DNA from: Gemmobacter lutimaris
Lineage (GTDB): Bacteria; Pseudomonadota; Alphaproteobacteria; Rhodobacterales; Rhodobacteraceae
DNA: 64,000 nt
Direction of reading: 5' to 3'
Assembly (NCBI RefSeq): GCF_003570715.1
Contig: NZ_QXXQ01000001.1
Coordinates: 310,001 to 374,000, forward strand
This document shows positions 50,120 to 60,584 of the stretch, piece after piece; positions within the stretch are counted from its first letter, which is position 1; each line of letters opens with the position of its first letter. The notes beneath the pieces were generated by a model, which saw only the letters and a list, made by a program, of their open reading frames with translations, had not been told where the DNA came from and made no database searches. The position numbers were made by a program, and so were the translations under genes.

Positions 50120-52063
50120 ATGCGCTGGTTGATGCGGATCGTCTCGTCATTGCTGGTTCTGGTGCTGTTGCTGGCGCTGATGGTGTTCCTGATGCCGAAG
50201 GACAGGATTGCCCGGCTGGCCGAAAGCCAGTTCGCACAGGCGACCGGACGGGTGATCGAGATCGGCGATCAGATCCGCCCGACGATCTGGCCCGTGCTGG
50301 GTGTCACCGCCGGGCCGGTGCGCATTGCCAATCCCGACTGGGCCGCCGGGCCGGACCTGCTGCGCGCGGGGCGCATCGCCATCGGGCTGGAACTGGGGCC
50401 GCTGTTCGATGGGCAGATCCGAATGACGGAGGTCGAGATCGACAAGCCCGAACTGCTGCTGGAACGGCGCAAGGACGGCAGCACAACCTGGGCCATGGGC
50501 GGGGCCAGCGGTTCGGGCGCAAGTGACGGCCCGTCCGGCAGCGGCGGCATGGCACTGGGGCGCGGCACGATCCGCGATGGCAGCCTGCGGTTCATCGACC
50601 ATGCCAGCGGCACGGATATCGAAATGACGCAGGTGGACATTGACGCAGCCATCCCCGATTTCGACGGCCCGGCCAAGATTGATCTGCGCGGTCTGGTGCG
50701 CGGGCAACCCGTCACACTCAGCGCCTCGGTCGAGGCGCTGGGGCCGCTGCTGGCCGGCAAGCTCGGCCCCATTGCGCTGGAGGCAGGCGCGGGCAAGGCA
50801 AGGCTGACCTTCAAGGGCAAGGTCAGCCTCGCGCGGGCCGAGGCAGAGGGCCAACTGACCGCCGATCTCGCCGACCGACCGGCACTGGCCGCCGTGCTGG
50901 GCCGCCCCCTGCCCGATCTGCCCGAAGGTCTGGGCGCGCGCAAGATCGGGCTGAGCGCCGATCTGACCCGCACGGCCAAGGGCGCACTGCATCTGCGCAA
51001 AGCCGAAATCCTGCTGGACGATACGGTGATCAGGGGCGAAGCCGACCTGTTGCCCGGCGCGGACCGGCCGCGCCTTCAGGGGCGGTTCACCGCTGACAGC
51101 CTGAACCTGACGGGCAGCGCCGGAACCGGCGGCACGAGTTCGGGAGATGAAGGCTGGTCCACCGCCCCCATCGACATCTCGGGCCTGTCGGCGCTGGATG
51201 CCGAGATCACCCTGTCCGCCGGGGCCATTGCAGCCGGTCCGCTGAAGCTTGGCCAGACACAGGCGGGCGTCACGCTGGACCGTGCGCGCGCCGTGGTGAA
51301 ACTGACCGAAGCTGCGGCCTATGGCGGCGGGATCACCGGGCAATTCGTGCTGAACGGGCGTCAGGGCCTGTCTGTGGGCGGCGATCTGTCACTGAAGGGG
51401 CTGAACCTGCAACCCCTGCTGCAAGACCTGACCGGAACCGACCGGCTGCTGGGTCGCGGGAATGTGAAGCTGAGCTTCCTCGGCTCCGGCGCCTCGGTCG
51501 ATGCGATCCTGCGCAGCCTGTCGGGGGACATTGCCCTGAAGATGGGCAAGGGCGAAATCCTTGGTCTCGACATCGTGGGGATGCTGCGCACCATGGACCC
51601 CGGCTATGTCGGCGAAGGCAAGCGGACGATCTTCGACACCGCCGGAATGACCGCGAAAATCACCAATGGCATCGCGGTTTCGGATGACCTGAACATCGCC
51701 GCCAACCTGTTCACCGCAGGCGGCGCCGGGCAGATCGACCTTGGCGCACGCAGTCTCGACTACCGGCTGCTGCCACGACTGGGCGGTGGCGACGGGGTGG
51801 AAATTCCGGTGCTGATCAAGGGGCCATGGGCCTCGCCCAAGATACGGCTGGATCTGGAATGGCTGACGCAAAAGCGGCTGGACGCCGAAAAGGCGCGCGC
51901 GGAAGAACGCGCCAAGGCCCGCCTGGAGGAATTGGCGAAAGACAAGCTGGGCGTCACCCCCCAAGAGGGTGAAAGCCTTGAAACCGCCGCCAAACGCCGC
52001 GCGCAAGAGGCGCTGGAGGCGGAAACCGGCCGCATCCTAGACAAAATCCTGAACGGAAACTGA
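50120..52063 (+). CDS. AsmA-family protein
   Basis: 647 residues with an N-terminal membrane helix ([21 protein letters not shown]) and a large region of repeated beta strands, then an AsmA C-terminal part ([16 protein letters not shown]). The family forms beta-bridges for phospholipid transport between membranes in E. coli; here that is inference. A low-complexity Gly/Ser stretch occurs at about 135-150. ATG 50120 with GGAGGG. Divergent from rimO; the 130 bases between hold both promoters. Confidence 0.85.
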   Translation: MRWLMRIVSSLLVLVLLLALMVFLMPKDRIARLAESQFAQATGRVIEIGDQIRPTIWPVLGVTAGPVRIANPDWAAGPDLLRAGRIAIGLELGPLFDGQIRMTEVEIDKPELLLERRKDGSTTWAMGGASGSGASDGPSGSGGMALGRGTIRDGSLRFIDHASGTDIEMTQVDIDAAIPDFDGPAKIDLRGLVRGQPVTLSASVEALGPLLAGKLGPIALEAGAGKARLTFKGKVSLARAEAEGQLTADLADRPALAAVLGRPLPDLPEGLGARKIGLSADLTRTAKGALHLRKAEILLDDTVIRGEADLLPGADRPRLQGRFTADSLNLTGSAGTGGTSSGDEGWSTAPIDISGLSALDAEITLSAGAIAAGPLKLGQTQAGVTLDRARAVVKLTEAAAYGGGITGQFVLNGRQGLSVGGDLSLKGLNLQPLLQDLTGTDRLLGRGNVKLSFLGSGASVDAILRSLSGDIALKMGKGEILGLDIVGMLRTMDPGYVGEGKRTIFDTAGMTAKITNGIAVSDDLNIAANLFTAGGAGQIDLGARSLDYRLLPRLGGGDGVEIPVLIKGPWASPKIRLDLEWLTQKRLDAEKARAEERAKARLEELAKDKLGVTPQEGESLETAAKRRAQEALEAETGRILDKILNGN

Positions 52064-52076
52064 GGCTTGCGCGGCC

Positions 52077-52553
52077 TTACCGCTTAAGAACCTCGACAGT
52101 GGGCAGATCGGTCAGCGACAGGCCCGCCGCGCGGAAGGCCGCCAGCGACAGTTGCGCCGCCCCCTCGCCCGGCATCAGATCGACCTGCACGGTCACCCCG
52201 CCCGCCGTCTTGATCATCCCCGGCTCCGGCGCCGATACCAGCGACGACCGCAGCCAGAATCCCGGTGTTGTCGGATCGCCCAAGGTCACGACCACTGTGC
52301 CAAGGCTGCCTCCGGCGGCAGCCGGGGCGGCCGTCACGGCGGCGCGCTGTTCGGGGGTGGTGGTATCCAGCGCCTCGGCCGTTGTCGCGCCGGGTTTCGG
52401 CGGCGGCGCCGAAAGCTCGGGCGTGGGCAGCGGCAGCGGGTCGGAAATCGCGCTTTGTGGTGCGGCACTGCGCTTGCCGAACTGCGGCATCTTCAAATCG
52501 GCGCATCCTGCCAGCAGCAGGCACCCGCCCAGAATCGTCAGACCACGCAACAT
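52077..52553 (-). CDS. Predicted lipoprotein, conserved hypothetical
   Basis: 158 residues. The signal peptide ends in LLLAGC, with lipidation at Cys17. A Pro/Ala/Thr-rich linker (about 35-85) leads to a folded domain (GTVVVTLGDPTTPGFWLRSSLV to VQVDLMPGEGAAQLSLAAFRAAGL). Similar proteins in Rhodobacterales are sometimes labelled D-galactarate dehydratase, which the sequence does not support. ATG 52553. Convergent with the AsmA gene. Confidence 0.75.
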   Translation of the reverse strand: MLRGLTILGGCLLLAGCADLKMPQFGKRSAAPQSAISDPLPLPTPELSAPPPKPGATTAEALDTTTPEQRAAVTAAPAAAGGSLGTVVVTLGDPTTPGFWLRSSLVSAPEPGMIKTAGGVTVQVDLMPGEGAAQLSLAAFRAAGLSLTDLPTVEVLKR

Positions 52554-52674
52554 CCCGCACTCTCCCCTTCACCTAGCCATATCGGACCGATTGCCACGAT
52601 AGTCGGGGGGGAACGGCGCTTCAACTGTCGGATTCGCGCTTGCTGGCGGTTCGTCGAATGCCTACCTTTCAGGC

Positions 52675-53679
52675 ATGAGCGCGCCCCTGATCGACCCTTT
52701 CGTCCGTGCCATCCGATACCTGCGGGTTTCGGTGACGGATCGCTGCGACTTTCGTTGCACCTATTGCATGGCCGAACACATGACCTTCCTGCCGAAAGCA
52801 GACCTGCTGACGCTTGAGGAACTTGACCGCCTGTGCACGACCTTCGTGCACATGGGCGTGGAAAAGCTGCGCATCACAGGGGGTGAGCCTTTGGTGCGCA
52901 AGGGCATCATGACCTTCTTCCGCGCCATGTCGCGCCATCTGGACAGCGGCGCGCTGAAGGAACTGACGCTGACAACCAACGGCAGCCAGCTTGCCCGTTT
53001 CGCACAGGAACTGGCCGATTGCGGGATCCGCCGGATCAACGTGTCGCTGGATACGCTGGATCCCGCGAAATTCGCCGAAATCACCCGATGGGGCCGCCTG
53101 CCGCAAGTGCTGGAAGGGATCGAGGCGGCCAAGGCCGCGGGGCTGCGCGTGAAGATCAACGCCGTCGCGCTGAAGGGCTTCAACGAGGACGAGCTGTTCC
53201 CGTTGGTGGACTGGTGCGCAAGGGAAGATCACGACCTGACCTTCATCGAGGTCATGCCGATGGGCGATCTGGGCGGCGAGGACCGGCTGTCGCAATACTG
53301 GTCGCTGAACGATCTGCGGGCCCGGCTGGCGGAACGCTTCACCCTCACCGATCTGGCCGAACGCACCGGCGGCCCGGCACGCTATGTGCGGCTTCAGGAA
53401 ACCGGACAGAAGATCGGCTTCATCACGCCGCTGACGCATAATTTCTGCGAAAGCTGCAACCGGGTGCGGCTGACCTGCACGGGCGAGCTTTACATGTGCC
53501 TCGGGCAGGAAGACATGGCAGACCTGCGCGCGCCGCTGCGCGCCAGCCCCGATGACGCCGGGCTGGAACAGGCGATCCGCGCCGCCATCGCCCGCAAGCC
53601 GAAGGGCCATGACTTCGACTATTCGCGTCAGGCCATCGCCGGGCAGATGACCCGCCACATGAGCCATACGGGTGGCTGA
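52675..53679 (+). CDS. moaA: GTP 3',8-cyclase MoaA
   Basis: 334 residues, radical SAM enzyme. N-terminal CDFRCTYC (Cys24, Cys28, Cys31) and C-terminal second cluster [12 protein letters not shown] are both present, as are ITGGEPLVR and the family's terminal GG (SHTGG). It catalyses the first step of molybdenum cofactor synthesis. ATG 52675. The last 8 bases overlap a GTG that starts the HPP gene. Confidence 0.94.
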   Translation: MSAPLIDPFVRAIRYLRVSVTDRCDFRCTYCMAEHMTFLPKADLLTLEELDRLCTTFVHMGVEKLRITGGEPLVRKGIMTFFRAMSRHLDSGALKELTLTTNGSQLARFAQELADCGIRRINVSLDTLDPAKFAEITRWGRLPQVLEGIEAAKAAGLRVKINAVALKGFNEDELFPLVDWCAREDHDLTFIEVMPMGDLGGEDRLSQYWSLNDLRARLAERFTLTDLAERTGGPARYVRLQETGQKIGFITPLTHNFCESCNRVRLTCTGELYMCLGQEDMADLRAPLRASPDDAGLEQAIRAAIARKPKGHDFDYSRQAIAGQMTRHMSHTGG

Positions 53680-54442
53680 ACTCGTGAGCGACCGGCGGAA
53701 ATGGCTGGCTGCCGCCGCAGAACATCTGCTGCCTGCCATGGTGCTGCCCCGCGGCACCGAAATGCTGCGCGCGGCGGGGGCCATTGGCATGACACTGGGA
53801 CTGGCGGCGCTGATGCAGATGCTGCTCGGCGCCAATGATGCGCGGTTCTCGCTGATCGCCCCGCTGGCGGCCACCACCTTCCTGCTGATCTCGGTTCCCA
53901 ACAGCCCTCTGACCCAGCCCTGGTCGGTGGTGATCGGCAATGGCGCGAGTGCTGCGGTGGCGGTGACCGTCCTGCAGCTTGGCCTGCCGCTTCCGCTGAC
54001 CATCGCGCTGGCGGTGGGCGGGGCGGCGCTGGCGATGATGCTGCTGCGCGCCATGCACCCGCCCGGTGCCGCCGTGGCCATGGCGGCCGTTCTGTCGGCC
54101 CCGGTGACGATGAAGCTGGGCTACCAGTTCGCGCTGACGCCGGTGATGCTGGACAGCGCCATTCTGGTGCTGGCGGCCATCGCGGTGAACCGGCTGACCG
54201 GCCGGGTCTATCCCTTCCGCCTGCCACATGACGCCACCGCGACGCCGCGCCGCGCCGACCGTCCTTCGCCCGAGGTGCTGGAGCGTATTCTGGGCGACCT
54301 GCGCCTGTCGGCCAATATAGGGGTCGAAGACCTGCGTCGCGTGCTGGACGAAATTGAAAAGCGTGAAAAACCGCCCGCATCGCAGCGCAGGCCGCGCTTC
54401 AGCGGAGCTGTCGGAGCATTCCGGCCACGCTCTCGCCGCTGA
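53672..54442 (+). CDS. HPP-family membrane protein
   Basis: 256 residues. Four membrane helices span about 30-165 and include the diagnostic [10 protein letters not shown] segment; the family has been linked to nitrite transport and is often annotated as CBS-domain membrane protein. After the helices a 75-residue cytoplasmic tail has no CBS pair. GTG 53672 overlaps moaA by 8 bases. Its 3' end overlaps the convergent pseudo-receiver gene by 44 bases. Confidence 0.82.
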   Translation: MAELVSDRRKWLAAAAEHLLPAMVLPRGTEMLRAAGAIGMTLGLAALMQMLLGANDARFSLIAPLAATTFLLISVPNSPLTQPWSVVIGNGASAAVAVTVLQLGLPLPLTIALAVGGAALAMMLLRAMHPPGAAVAMAAVLSAPVTMKLGYQFALTPVMLDSAILVLAAIAVNRLTGRVYPFRLPHDATATPRRADRPSPEVLERILGDLRLSANIGVEDLRRVLDEIEKREKPPASQRRPRFSGAVGAFRPRSRR

Positions 54443-54743
54443 ACGGCAGGTCCAGCACCAGCGGCGGCGGATGGCCCGGCAGCGCTTCGACCGTCGCACG
54501 CAGGCTGACATATAAGCCACCAAGCACTGCCACCCGCTCCAGCAGGCCGCTGTCACGCGCGGTGGCGAAGGGCAGGTTCAGAAAGGCCGCCCGCAGATCG
54601 GGCATCTCGTCAAGCAGCGCCAGCGCAGCCATTGCATCGGTCGCAACGACGACCGTCGCCCCCTGATCGGCCTCGCCGATCAGAAGCGCCAGATCCTCGG
54701 CCACCAACCAGACCGGATCGACCACCAGATACCGCCGCCGCAA
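54399..54743 (-). CDS. Receiver-like protein lacking the phosphoacceptor aspartate
   Basis: 114 residues with the beta-alpha pattern of a response-regulator receiver (YLVVDPVWLVAEDLALLIG; AAFLNLPF). The position expected for the phosphorylated Asp is Asn56, and the N-terminal acidic pair is reduced to Asp9. The conserved Lys is not evident. It is a stand-alone domain with no output. TTG 54743 is taken as start since AGGAGG lies 5 bases before it. The last 44 bases overlap the HPP gene in antisense. Confidence 0.66.
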   Translation of the reverse strand: MRRRYLVVDPVWLVAEDLALLIGEADQGATVVVATDAMAALALLDEMPDLRAAFLNLPFATARDSGLLERVAVLGGLYVSLRATVEALPGHPPPLVLDLPFSGESVAGMLRQLR

Positions 54744-54834
54744 ACCGCCCTCCTGCCATCACTCTTTCGCGCAGCATGGAACCATTGCACCAGACGCGCA
54801 TTAAACTGTGACATAGCTGGAGAGGATTTATCCT

Positions 54835-55563
54835 GTGACCACCGCCTGCACCGACTGTCCGCTGCGCTGCCAGCCGATGTTTCAGCCGATGAACGCCGAA
54901 GAAATCACCTTCATGCAGGCATTCAAATCCGCCGAGGTCGAGGTGCCCGCAGGTCAGGTGCTGTTGTGGGAAGGACAGCCGAGCCCCTGGCTCTTTACCG
55001 TTCTGAGGGGTCAGGGCCTGCGCAGCAAGATGCTGCCCGACGGCGACCGGCAAGTGGTGAACTTCGTTTTCCCCGGTGATTTCCTTGGCTTGCAGTCAGG
55101 GGTTATGGGCGAGATGAAGCATTCCGTCGAAGCCACAACCGACATGACCCTGTGCCGGTTCGCGCGGGCCGATCTGTGGCGGGTGTTCCGCGACCAGCCC
55201 GCACGCGCTTTCGACCTGACCTATCTGGCCGCAACCGAAGAACATTTTCTGGGTGAGGCGTTGCTGACCCTCGGCCAGCGCGATGCGACCAGCCGTCTGG
55301 CCTGGGCGCTGCTGCGCCTGTGGCGCCGGGCGGTGGCGACCGGGATGCAGGGGCCCCGCGGTGTGCCACTGCCCTGGCGTCAGCGCGATCTGGCCGATGC
55401 ACTGGGTCTGTCACTGGTTCACACCAACAAGACGCTGGCCCGGCTGCGCATCCTTGGCGCCGCGCATTGGTCAGGCGGCTATCTGGCGGTGCCCGATCCG
55501 GCTGTGCTTGCCGAACTCGCGCAGGAGGAGGACGGGGCCGCGACGCCCCGCCCGCTGTTCTAG
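54835..55563 (+). CDS. Crp/Fnr-family transcriptional regulator with N-terminal Cys cluster
   Basis: 242 residues. N-terminal cysteines 5, 8 and 12 (CTDCPLRC), then a cyclic-nucleotide-type beta barrel (GQVLLWEGQPSPWLFTVLRG, FPGDFLGLQSGVMGEM), and a C-terminal winged HTH (WRQRDLADALGLSLVHTNKTLARLR). An Fe-S or thiol sensor is possible but the pattern is not the classic FNR one; a further Cys occurs near 106. GTG 54835 with GGAGAGG upstream. Not linked in an operon. Confidence 0.85.
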   Translation: MTTACTDCPLRCQPMFQPMNAEEITFMQAFKSAEVEVPAGQVLLWEGQPSPWLFTVLRGQGLRSKMLPDGDRQVVNFVFPGDFLGLQSGVMGEMKHSVEATTDMTLCRFARADLWRVFRDQPARAFDLTYLAATEEHFLGEALLTLGQRDATSRLAWALLRLWRRAVATGMQGPRGVPLPWRQRDLADALGLSLVHTNKTLARLRILGAAHWSGGYLAVPDPAVLAELAQEEDGAATPRPLF

Positions 55564-55566
55564 CCG

Positions 55567-56733
55567 TCAGGCCGCCGGCATCCGCGTCTCGACCATACCA
55601 GCATACCAACTGGAACCGAAGGGAATGGCGTTGTCGTCGAAGTTATAGGCCGGGTGGTGCACCATGGCAGTATCGCCATTACCAAGGAAAATATAGGCGC
55701 CGGGGCGTTCGTTCAGCATGAAGCTGAAATCCTCGGCCCCCATCAGCGGCGCGGTATTGGTATCGACATGGCCGGACACCGCCTGCGCCACCTCGGCCGC
55801 GAAGCCGGTATTTTCCTCGGCATTCATCGTGACCGGATAGCCGCGCTGATAGTTCAGCTCGGCCTTGGCGCCCAAAGCCAGCGCCGTGCCCTCAACGATT
55901 TCCTTCAACCGCTGTTCCACCTGATCCTGCACCGCCGGGTCCATGGTGCGCACGGTGCCTTTCATCTTTACCACCTGCGGAATGACGTTATGCGCGGTGG
56001 AATCGGTGGCGACAGTGCAGATCGACACGACCACCTGTTTCAGCGGGTCAACCGTGCGGCTGGCGATGGTCTGCGCCGCGACAATGATATGGGCGGCAAC
56101 CACGGTGGTGTCGATGCAGTCATGCGGCTTGGCGGCATGGCCGCCCTTGCCGGTCACGGTGATGTCGAACTGATCCGCCGCCGCCATCATGGCACCGGGG
56201 CGGATGGCGAAATGGCCGACCGGGATGCCGGGCATGTTGTGCATGCCATAAACTTCCTGAATGCCGAAGCGGTCCATCATGCCATCGGCGCACATCTCGC
56301 GCCCGCCGCCGCCGCCCTCTTCCGCCGGCTGGAAGATCACCACGGCGGTGCCGTCGAAATTGCGGGTCTCCGCCAGATATTTCGCCGCGCCCAGCAGCAT
56401 GGCGGTATGGCCGTCATGGCCGCAGGCATGCATCTTGCCGGGCGTCCTGGAGGCATAGGCGACCCCGGTCTGTTCGATGATCGGCAGCGCATCCATATCG
56501 GCGCGCAACCCGATGACGCGACCCGCGCTGTCGGTGCGGCCCTTGATCACACCGACAACGCCTGTGCGGCCAATGCCTTCCACCACCTCGTCACAGCCGA
56601 AGCCGCGCAGCAGCTCGGCCACCTTGCCCGCCGTGCGATGCACCTCGAACAGCAGTTCGGGGTTTTCGTGGAAATCGCGCCGCCAGGCAGTGATCTCGGG
56701 CAGCAGTTCGGCAAATCGGTTCTTCGGGGGCAT
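55567..56733 (-). CDS. M20-family amidohydrolase (N-acyl amino acid / hippurate hydrolase-like)
   Basis: 388 residues. The binuclear-metal motifs are MHACGHDGHTAMLLG, EEGGGGGREM and MGAEDFSFML, in the standard M20D order. These enzymes cleave N-acyl amino acids such as hippurate or N-acetyl-diaminopimelate. Start ATG 56733. It lies downstream of a flavin oxidase and an ArgE-like deacetylase on the same strand, and near a peptide transporter, so scavenging of N-acylated or short peptides fits. Convergent with the Crp/Fnr gene by 3 bases. Confidence 0.89.
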   Translation of the reverse strand: MPPKNRFAELLPEITAWRRDFHENPELLFEVHRTAGKVAELLRGFGCDEVVEGIGRTGVVGVIKGRTDSAGRVIGLRADMDALPIIEQTGVAYASRTPGKMHACGHDGHTAMLLGAAKYLAETRNFDGTAVVIFQPAEEGGGGGREMCADGMMDRFGIQEVYGMHNMPGIPVGHFAIRPGAMMAAADQFDITVTGKGGHAAKPHDCIDTTVVAAHIIVAAQTIASRTVDPLKQVVVSICTVATDSTAHNVIPQVVKMKGTVRTMDPAVQDQVEQRLKEIVEGTALALGAKAELNYQRGYPVTMNAEENTGFAAEVAQAVSGHVDTNTAPLMGAEDFSFMLNERPGAYIFLGNGDTAMVHHPAYNFDDNAIPFGSSWYAGMVETRMPAA

Positions 56734-56825
56734 GGCGTTCCTCGTGTCCTGGCCGCGCGTGCGGACTCAGGCGCAAGCCTGTTACAATCGCCCGGCGGCT
56801 TCAACCCCGGCGTGTCAGGATTTGA

Positions 56826-58172
56826 TCACAATGACGGGCCGGGTGCGATTTTGCTGCCGTCGGTGAAACGCGACAGCCGGAAGCGGTGCAGATCGTGGCC
56901 CGTATCATTCCCGGCCACCAGATCGGCAATGACCCGGCCGAAACCGGGGCCGATGCCGAAGCCATGGCCGCTCATCCCCGTTGCCAGCACCAGACCGGGC
57001 AGCGCCGCCACCCGGTCCACCACCGGCACGACATCGGGCATGGTGTCGATCATCCCGGCCCATGCCGCCTTGAGCTTCGGCACGCCAAGATGCGGGAAGC
57101 AGGCGGCGAAGCTTTGGCGCACATCCGCAACGATCCGGGCAGATGGGTCGGGGTTCAGCACGCGCATCCGTTCAAACGGGCTGATGGAATCCGGCGCCCA
57201 GCGGCGTGGGGTGCCCCAGGCATCGGGGTAATGGGCAGGTGCCTTGGGATGGAATCTCGTAGACCGGAAATCCTTTTTCAGCACAGGCAGATAGAGACCG
57301 AAGTTACGAAAGGCATCCGGCCCGATGAAGAAGTCATGCGCCGCACCGGGGGCGAGCGTGTAGCCACCATCGGCACGTCGGCGGAAGGCAAAGGCATCAT
57401 CTGCCGCATTGCCGGCAAAGACCTGCGGCAAGGGTTCGGTCGCCATCACGGTCGCCCGCACCGCAAGCTGCGGGATCGCCACGCCATGCGCGCGGGCAAA
57501 CAGCGCCGACCATGCGCCACCCGCCAGCACCACCTGATCGCAGGCGATGCGGCCCTGTTCGGTGATGACCCCCGCCACACGCCCACCCGCGATGTCCAGC
57601 GCCCGCACCGCGCAGTTTTCCACGATCACCGCGCCGCGCGCCTGCGCCCCTTGGGCCAGCAGCGGCACCGCGACCCAAGGTTCGGCCCGTGCGTCGGAGG
57701 CGGTGAACAGCCCGCCCTTCCACGGCGTCGCCGCACCTTCGATCTGCGCGGCCACCTGCCCCGCGCTTTGCATCTCGGGTTCAACGCCGTAGGTGCGCGC
57801 CTCGGCACGCCATGCCTCGAACCCCGCCATCTCGGCGTCGGTCCGGGCAAGATACATCACGCCTTCCTGCCGGAACCCCAACGCCTCGCCAAATTCCTGA
57901 GACAGCGATTTCCAGTGGCGCAGCGATTCCACCATGATCGGCAGCTCACCGAAATCGCGGCCCTGCTGGCGGATCCAGCCCCAGTTGCGGCTGGATTGTT
58001 CGCCCGCGATGCGGCCCTTTTCGCACAGCGTGACGCGCAGCCCGCGCTCGGCGAGGTTCCACGCGGTCATCACCCCGATCACGCCGCCGCCGATCACCAC
58101 AACGTCGCAGGCGTCGGGCAGCGGGCCGACAAACCGGACCGGCGTTGCCTCGGAAATCGGGAAGGCCATCAT
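56826..58172 (-). CDS. DadA-type FAD-dependent oxidoreductase
   Basis: 448 residues. FAD motif GGGVIGVMTAWNLAERGLRV near the N-terminus; the substrate-domain segment GMSGHGFGIGPGFGRVIADL near the C-terminus. The family oxidises amines and D-amino acids. The ATG at 58172 overlaps the ArgE-like stop (ATGATG), so the two are coupled; a 320-base longer open frame is rejected. The substrate is probably an amine or secondary amino acid released by the neighbouring hydrolase. Confidence 0.85.
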   Translation of the reverse strand: MMAFPISEATPVRFVGPLPDACDVVVIGGGVIGVMTAWNLAERGLRVTLCEKGRIAGEQSSRNWGWIRQQGRDFGELPIMVESLRHWKSLSQEFGEALGFRQEGVMYLARTDAEMAGFEAWRAEARTYGVEPEMQSAGQVAAQIEGAATPWKGGLFTASDARAEPWVAVPLLAQGAQARGAVIVENCAVRALDIAGGRVAGVITEQGRIACDQVVLAGGAWSALFARAHGVAIPQLAVRATVMATEPLPQVFAGNAADDAFAFRRRADGGYTLAPGAAHDFFIGPDAFRNFGLYLPVLKKDFRSTRFHPKAPAHYPDAWGTPRRWAPDSISPFERMRVLNPDPSARIVADVRQSFAACFPHLGVPKLKAAWAGMIDTMPDVVPVVDRVAALPGLVLATGMSGHGFGIGPGFGRVIADLVAGNDTGHDLHRFRLSRFTDGSKIAPGPSL

Positions 58173-59332
58173 TGCGCCAGATCCTCGACCAGAGCCTGCA
58201 TGAAGCGCCAGCCGGCCTCGAATTCGCTGACCTCCAGATACTCGTCGGGCTGATGCGCCTGCGCGATGTCGCCGGGGCCGCAGACCACGGCGGAATAGCC
58301 CCCGGCCTGAAACTGCCCGGCCTCGGTGCCGTAGCTGACAACCATGGTGCCATTGTCGCCGGTCAGGCGGCGCACCAGCGCCTCGGCCGCGCCATTGGTT
58401 TCCGGGGTCAGTGCGGGCACCACGAAGATGCGGTCCAGCAACACCGCCGCCTCGGGGCGCACGACTTTCATCGCAGCCTCCAGTCGCGCGCATTCAGCCT
58501 CGAACCGCGCGGCCCAGTCTTCGACGCTTTCGCCCGGCACCACGCGGAATTCCATGACGAACCGGCAATCGGCGGCGGTGATGTTATGCGCCGTCCCGCC
58601 CGAGATCTGGCCGGAATGCAGCGTGGTGAAGGGCGGGCGGAACAGGCCCGCAATCTCGGTGACCGGCTTTGCCCGGTTCTCGTCGTTGCGGTCATTCATC
58701 CACTGGATCAGCCGCGCACCTTCCATGATGGCGCTGACACCTTCGGGCAGAAGCGAGGAATGCACCTCGAACCCCTTCACATGCACCCAGAAGCCGGTGC
58801 CACCCTTGTGGCCGTTCACCAGCTTCATCCGCGACGGCTCGCCGATCACCGCCGCAGATGCGCGCGGCAGGGTGCGGGCCATTTCAGCGATCATCGGGGG
58901 GGCGCCGGTGCAGCCCAGTTCCTCGTCGTAAGACAGCGCGAATTGCAGCGGCCGCTTCACCCCGCGCTGCACCGCCAGCGGCACGGCGGCCAGTGCCAGC
59001 GCGACGAAGCCCTTCATGTCGCAGGTGCCGCGCCCGTAAAGCCGACCGTCACGTTCGGTCACCGTCCACGGGTCTGAGGTCCAGTCCTGGCCATCCACCG
59101 GCACCACGTCGCTGTGCCCCGACAGGATCACGCCTCCCTCCACCGCCGGGCCCGCACTGGCATAAAGCGCCGCCTTGTCGCCCGTTTCATTATAGACGCG
59201 ATGCGACGCGATCCCCCACGAGGCCAGATAGCTCTCTACCCAGTCGATCAGATCAAGGTTGCTGCCCCGGCTGACCGACGGGAAGGCGACAAGCCGGTCC
59301 AGAATCTGACGTGGCGTAAGCTGTTCGGGCAT
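58169..59332 (-). CDS. ArgE-type acetylornithine deacetylase family protein
   Basis: 387 residues of the M20A peptidase family. Metal-binding segments: SGHSDVVPVDGQ, GRGTCDMKGF, YDEELGCTG and the C-terminal AHQPDEYLEV. Could be ArgE, but position apart from arg genes, beside a DadA-like oxidase and a peptide transporter, suggests a catabolic deacetylase acting on N-acetyl amino compounds. ATG 59332 has GGAG 6 bases before it, better than ATG 59344. Confidence 0.83.
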   Translation of the reverse strand: MPEQLTPRQILDRLVAFPSVSRGSNLDLIDWVESYLASWGIASHRVYNETGDKAALYASAGPAVEGGVILSGHSDVVPVDGQDWTSDPWTVTERDGRLYGRGTCDMKGFVALALAAVPLAVQRGVKRPLQFALSYDEELGCTGAPPMIAEMARTLPRASAAVIGEPSRMKLVNGHKGGTGFWVHVKGFEVHSSLLPEGVSAIMEGARLIQWMNDRNDENRAKPVTEIAGLFRPPFTTLHSGQISGGTAHNITAADCRFVMEFRVVPGESVEDWAARFEAECARLEAAMKVVRPEAAVLLDRIFVVPALTPETNGAAEALVRRLTGDNGTMVVSYGTEAGQFQAGGYSAVVCGPGDIAQAHQPDEYLEVSEFEAGWRFMQALVEDLAQ

Positions 59333-59371
59333 CGGAAACTCCATTCTTCCGCGCGAGCCTGCCCAGTGGCT

Positions 59372-59384
59372 TTGCAATTTGCAA
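59372..59384. promoter_or_regulatory. Candidate operator TTGCAA-T-TTGCAA
   Basis: Two copies of the palindrome TTGCAA spaced by one base (59372-59377 and 59379-59384), 40 bases upstream of the ArgE-like start and 166 upstream of the transporter gene. Likely a dimeric repressor site for the divergent promoters. Confidence 0.45.
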
Positions 59385-59549
59385 GGGCCGCAGCGTAAGG
59401 CACAGGCAGAGCGCCATCTCCTGCCGTCAATGTGACAAAACTGCCTTGCGAGGTGGCGAAAAATGTCTAACACTCGACCCAAAGATGGCGGCGACCTGCA
59501 AACAAGACCGTCCAAACAAGAATAAAAACAAAAACTTGGGGAGTGACAT

Positions 59550-60584
59550 ATGCCCGATGGGGCGATGCCCGTGCTTGAGGTTCGCGGCCTGAAAACCGTT
59601 TTCCACACCCGTGGTGGATCGGTTCACGCGGTCAATGATGTCAGCTTTCATCTGATGCCGGGCGAGTTGCTGGGCGTTGTTGGCGAAAGCGGTTCGGGCA
59701 AGTCGGTGACGATGATGTCGCTGATCGGCCTGCTGCCATCGCCCCCGGCAGATGTGCAATCCGGGCAGGTGCTTCTGGGTGGTCAGGACCTGCTGAAAGC
59801 CACGCCGGAGGAATTGCGCAAGGTGCGCGGCGCCCGCATCGGTTTTGTGTTTCAGGACCCGATGACATCGCTCAACCCGGTGTTCACGGTGGGCAGTCAG
59901 ATCATGGCGCCGCTGCGCAAGCACATGGGCCTGTCGAAGGCACAGGCCGAGGCGCGCGCGGTGGAACTTCTGGAACTGGTGGGCATCCCCGATGCGCGGC
60001 GGCGGCTGAAAAGCTATCCGCACCAGTTTTCCGGCGGCATGCGGCAGCGCGTGATGATCGCCATCGCCTTGGCCTGTGACCCCGAGGTTCTGATCGCCGA
60101 TGAACCGACGACGGCGCTGGACGTGACGATTCAGGCGCAGATCCTCGAACTGGTGAAAGAGCTGCGGCAGAAGCTGGGCATGGCGATTGTCTGGATCACC
60201 CATGACCTTGGCGTGGTGGCCGAAATCGCCGACCGGGTGATGGTGATGTACGGCGGTCAGGTGGTGGAACAGGCCCCGGTGAAGGAACTGTTCCGCAATC
60301 CGCGCCACCCCTATACGCGCGCGCTGCTGAAAACGATCCCGAAACTGGGTGGCCAGCGTGGCGAACGCTTGCAGGTCATCGAGGGGCAGCCGCCGATCCT
60401 CGGCTTCCCCCCCACCGCCTGTCCGTTCCGCGCCCGCTGCGCCCATGCCTTCGCGCGCTGCGAGGCGGAAAACCCGGCCCGCCGCCCGGTTGACGGGCTA
60501 CCCCTGAGTCAGGGGCATGACGTGGCCTGCCACTGGTCGCCCGAAGGCGCCGAAGACCCGTCGCAGGAGGCCGCCCATGCGTGA
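59550..60584 (+). CDS. Peptide ABC transporter ATP-binding protein (DppD-like)
   Basis: 344 residues. Walker A GESGSGKS, signature [14 protein letters not shown], Walker B LIADEPTT and an oligopeptide/dipeptide C-terminal domain with [14 protein letters not shown], whose cysteines may hold an Fe-S or zinc centre. Nucleotide-binding subunit of a Dpp/Opp importer. ATG 59550 with GGGGAG. First gene of the transport operon. Confidence 0.91.
   Translation: MPDGAMPVLEVRGLKTVFHTRGGSVHAVNDVSFHLMPGELLGVVGESGSGKSVTMMSLIGLLPSPPADVQSGQVLLGGQDLLKATPEELRKVRGARIGFVFQDPMTSLNPVFTVGSQIMAPLRKHMGLSKAQAEARAVELLELVGIPDARRRLKSYPHQFSGGMRQRVMIAIALACDPEVLIADEPTTALDVTIQAQILELVKELRQKLGMAIVWITHDLGVVAEIADRVMVMYGGQVVEQAPVKELFRNPRHPYTRALLKTIPKLGGQRGERLQVIEGQPPILGFPPTACPFRARCAHAFARCEAENPARRPVDGLPLSQGHDVACHWSPEGAEDPSQEAAHA

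Noticed and set aside
52077-52553. Labelling the lipoprotein as D-galactarate dehydratase
   Set aside because: The protein is a 158-residue lipoprotein with no dehydratase motif; that label is probably a propagated error in this family.
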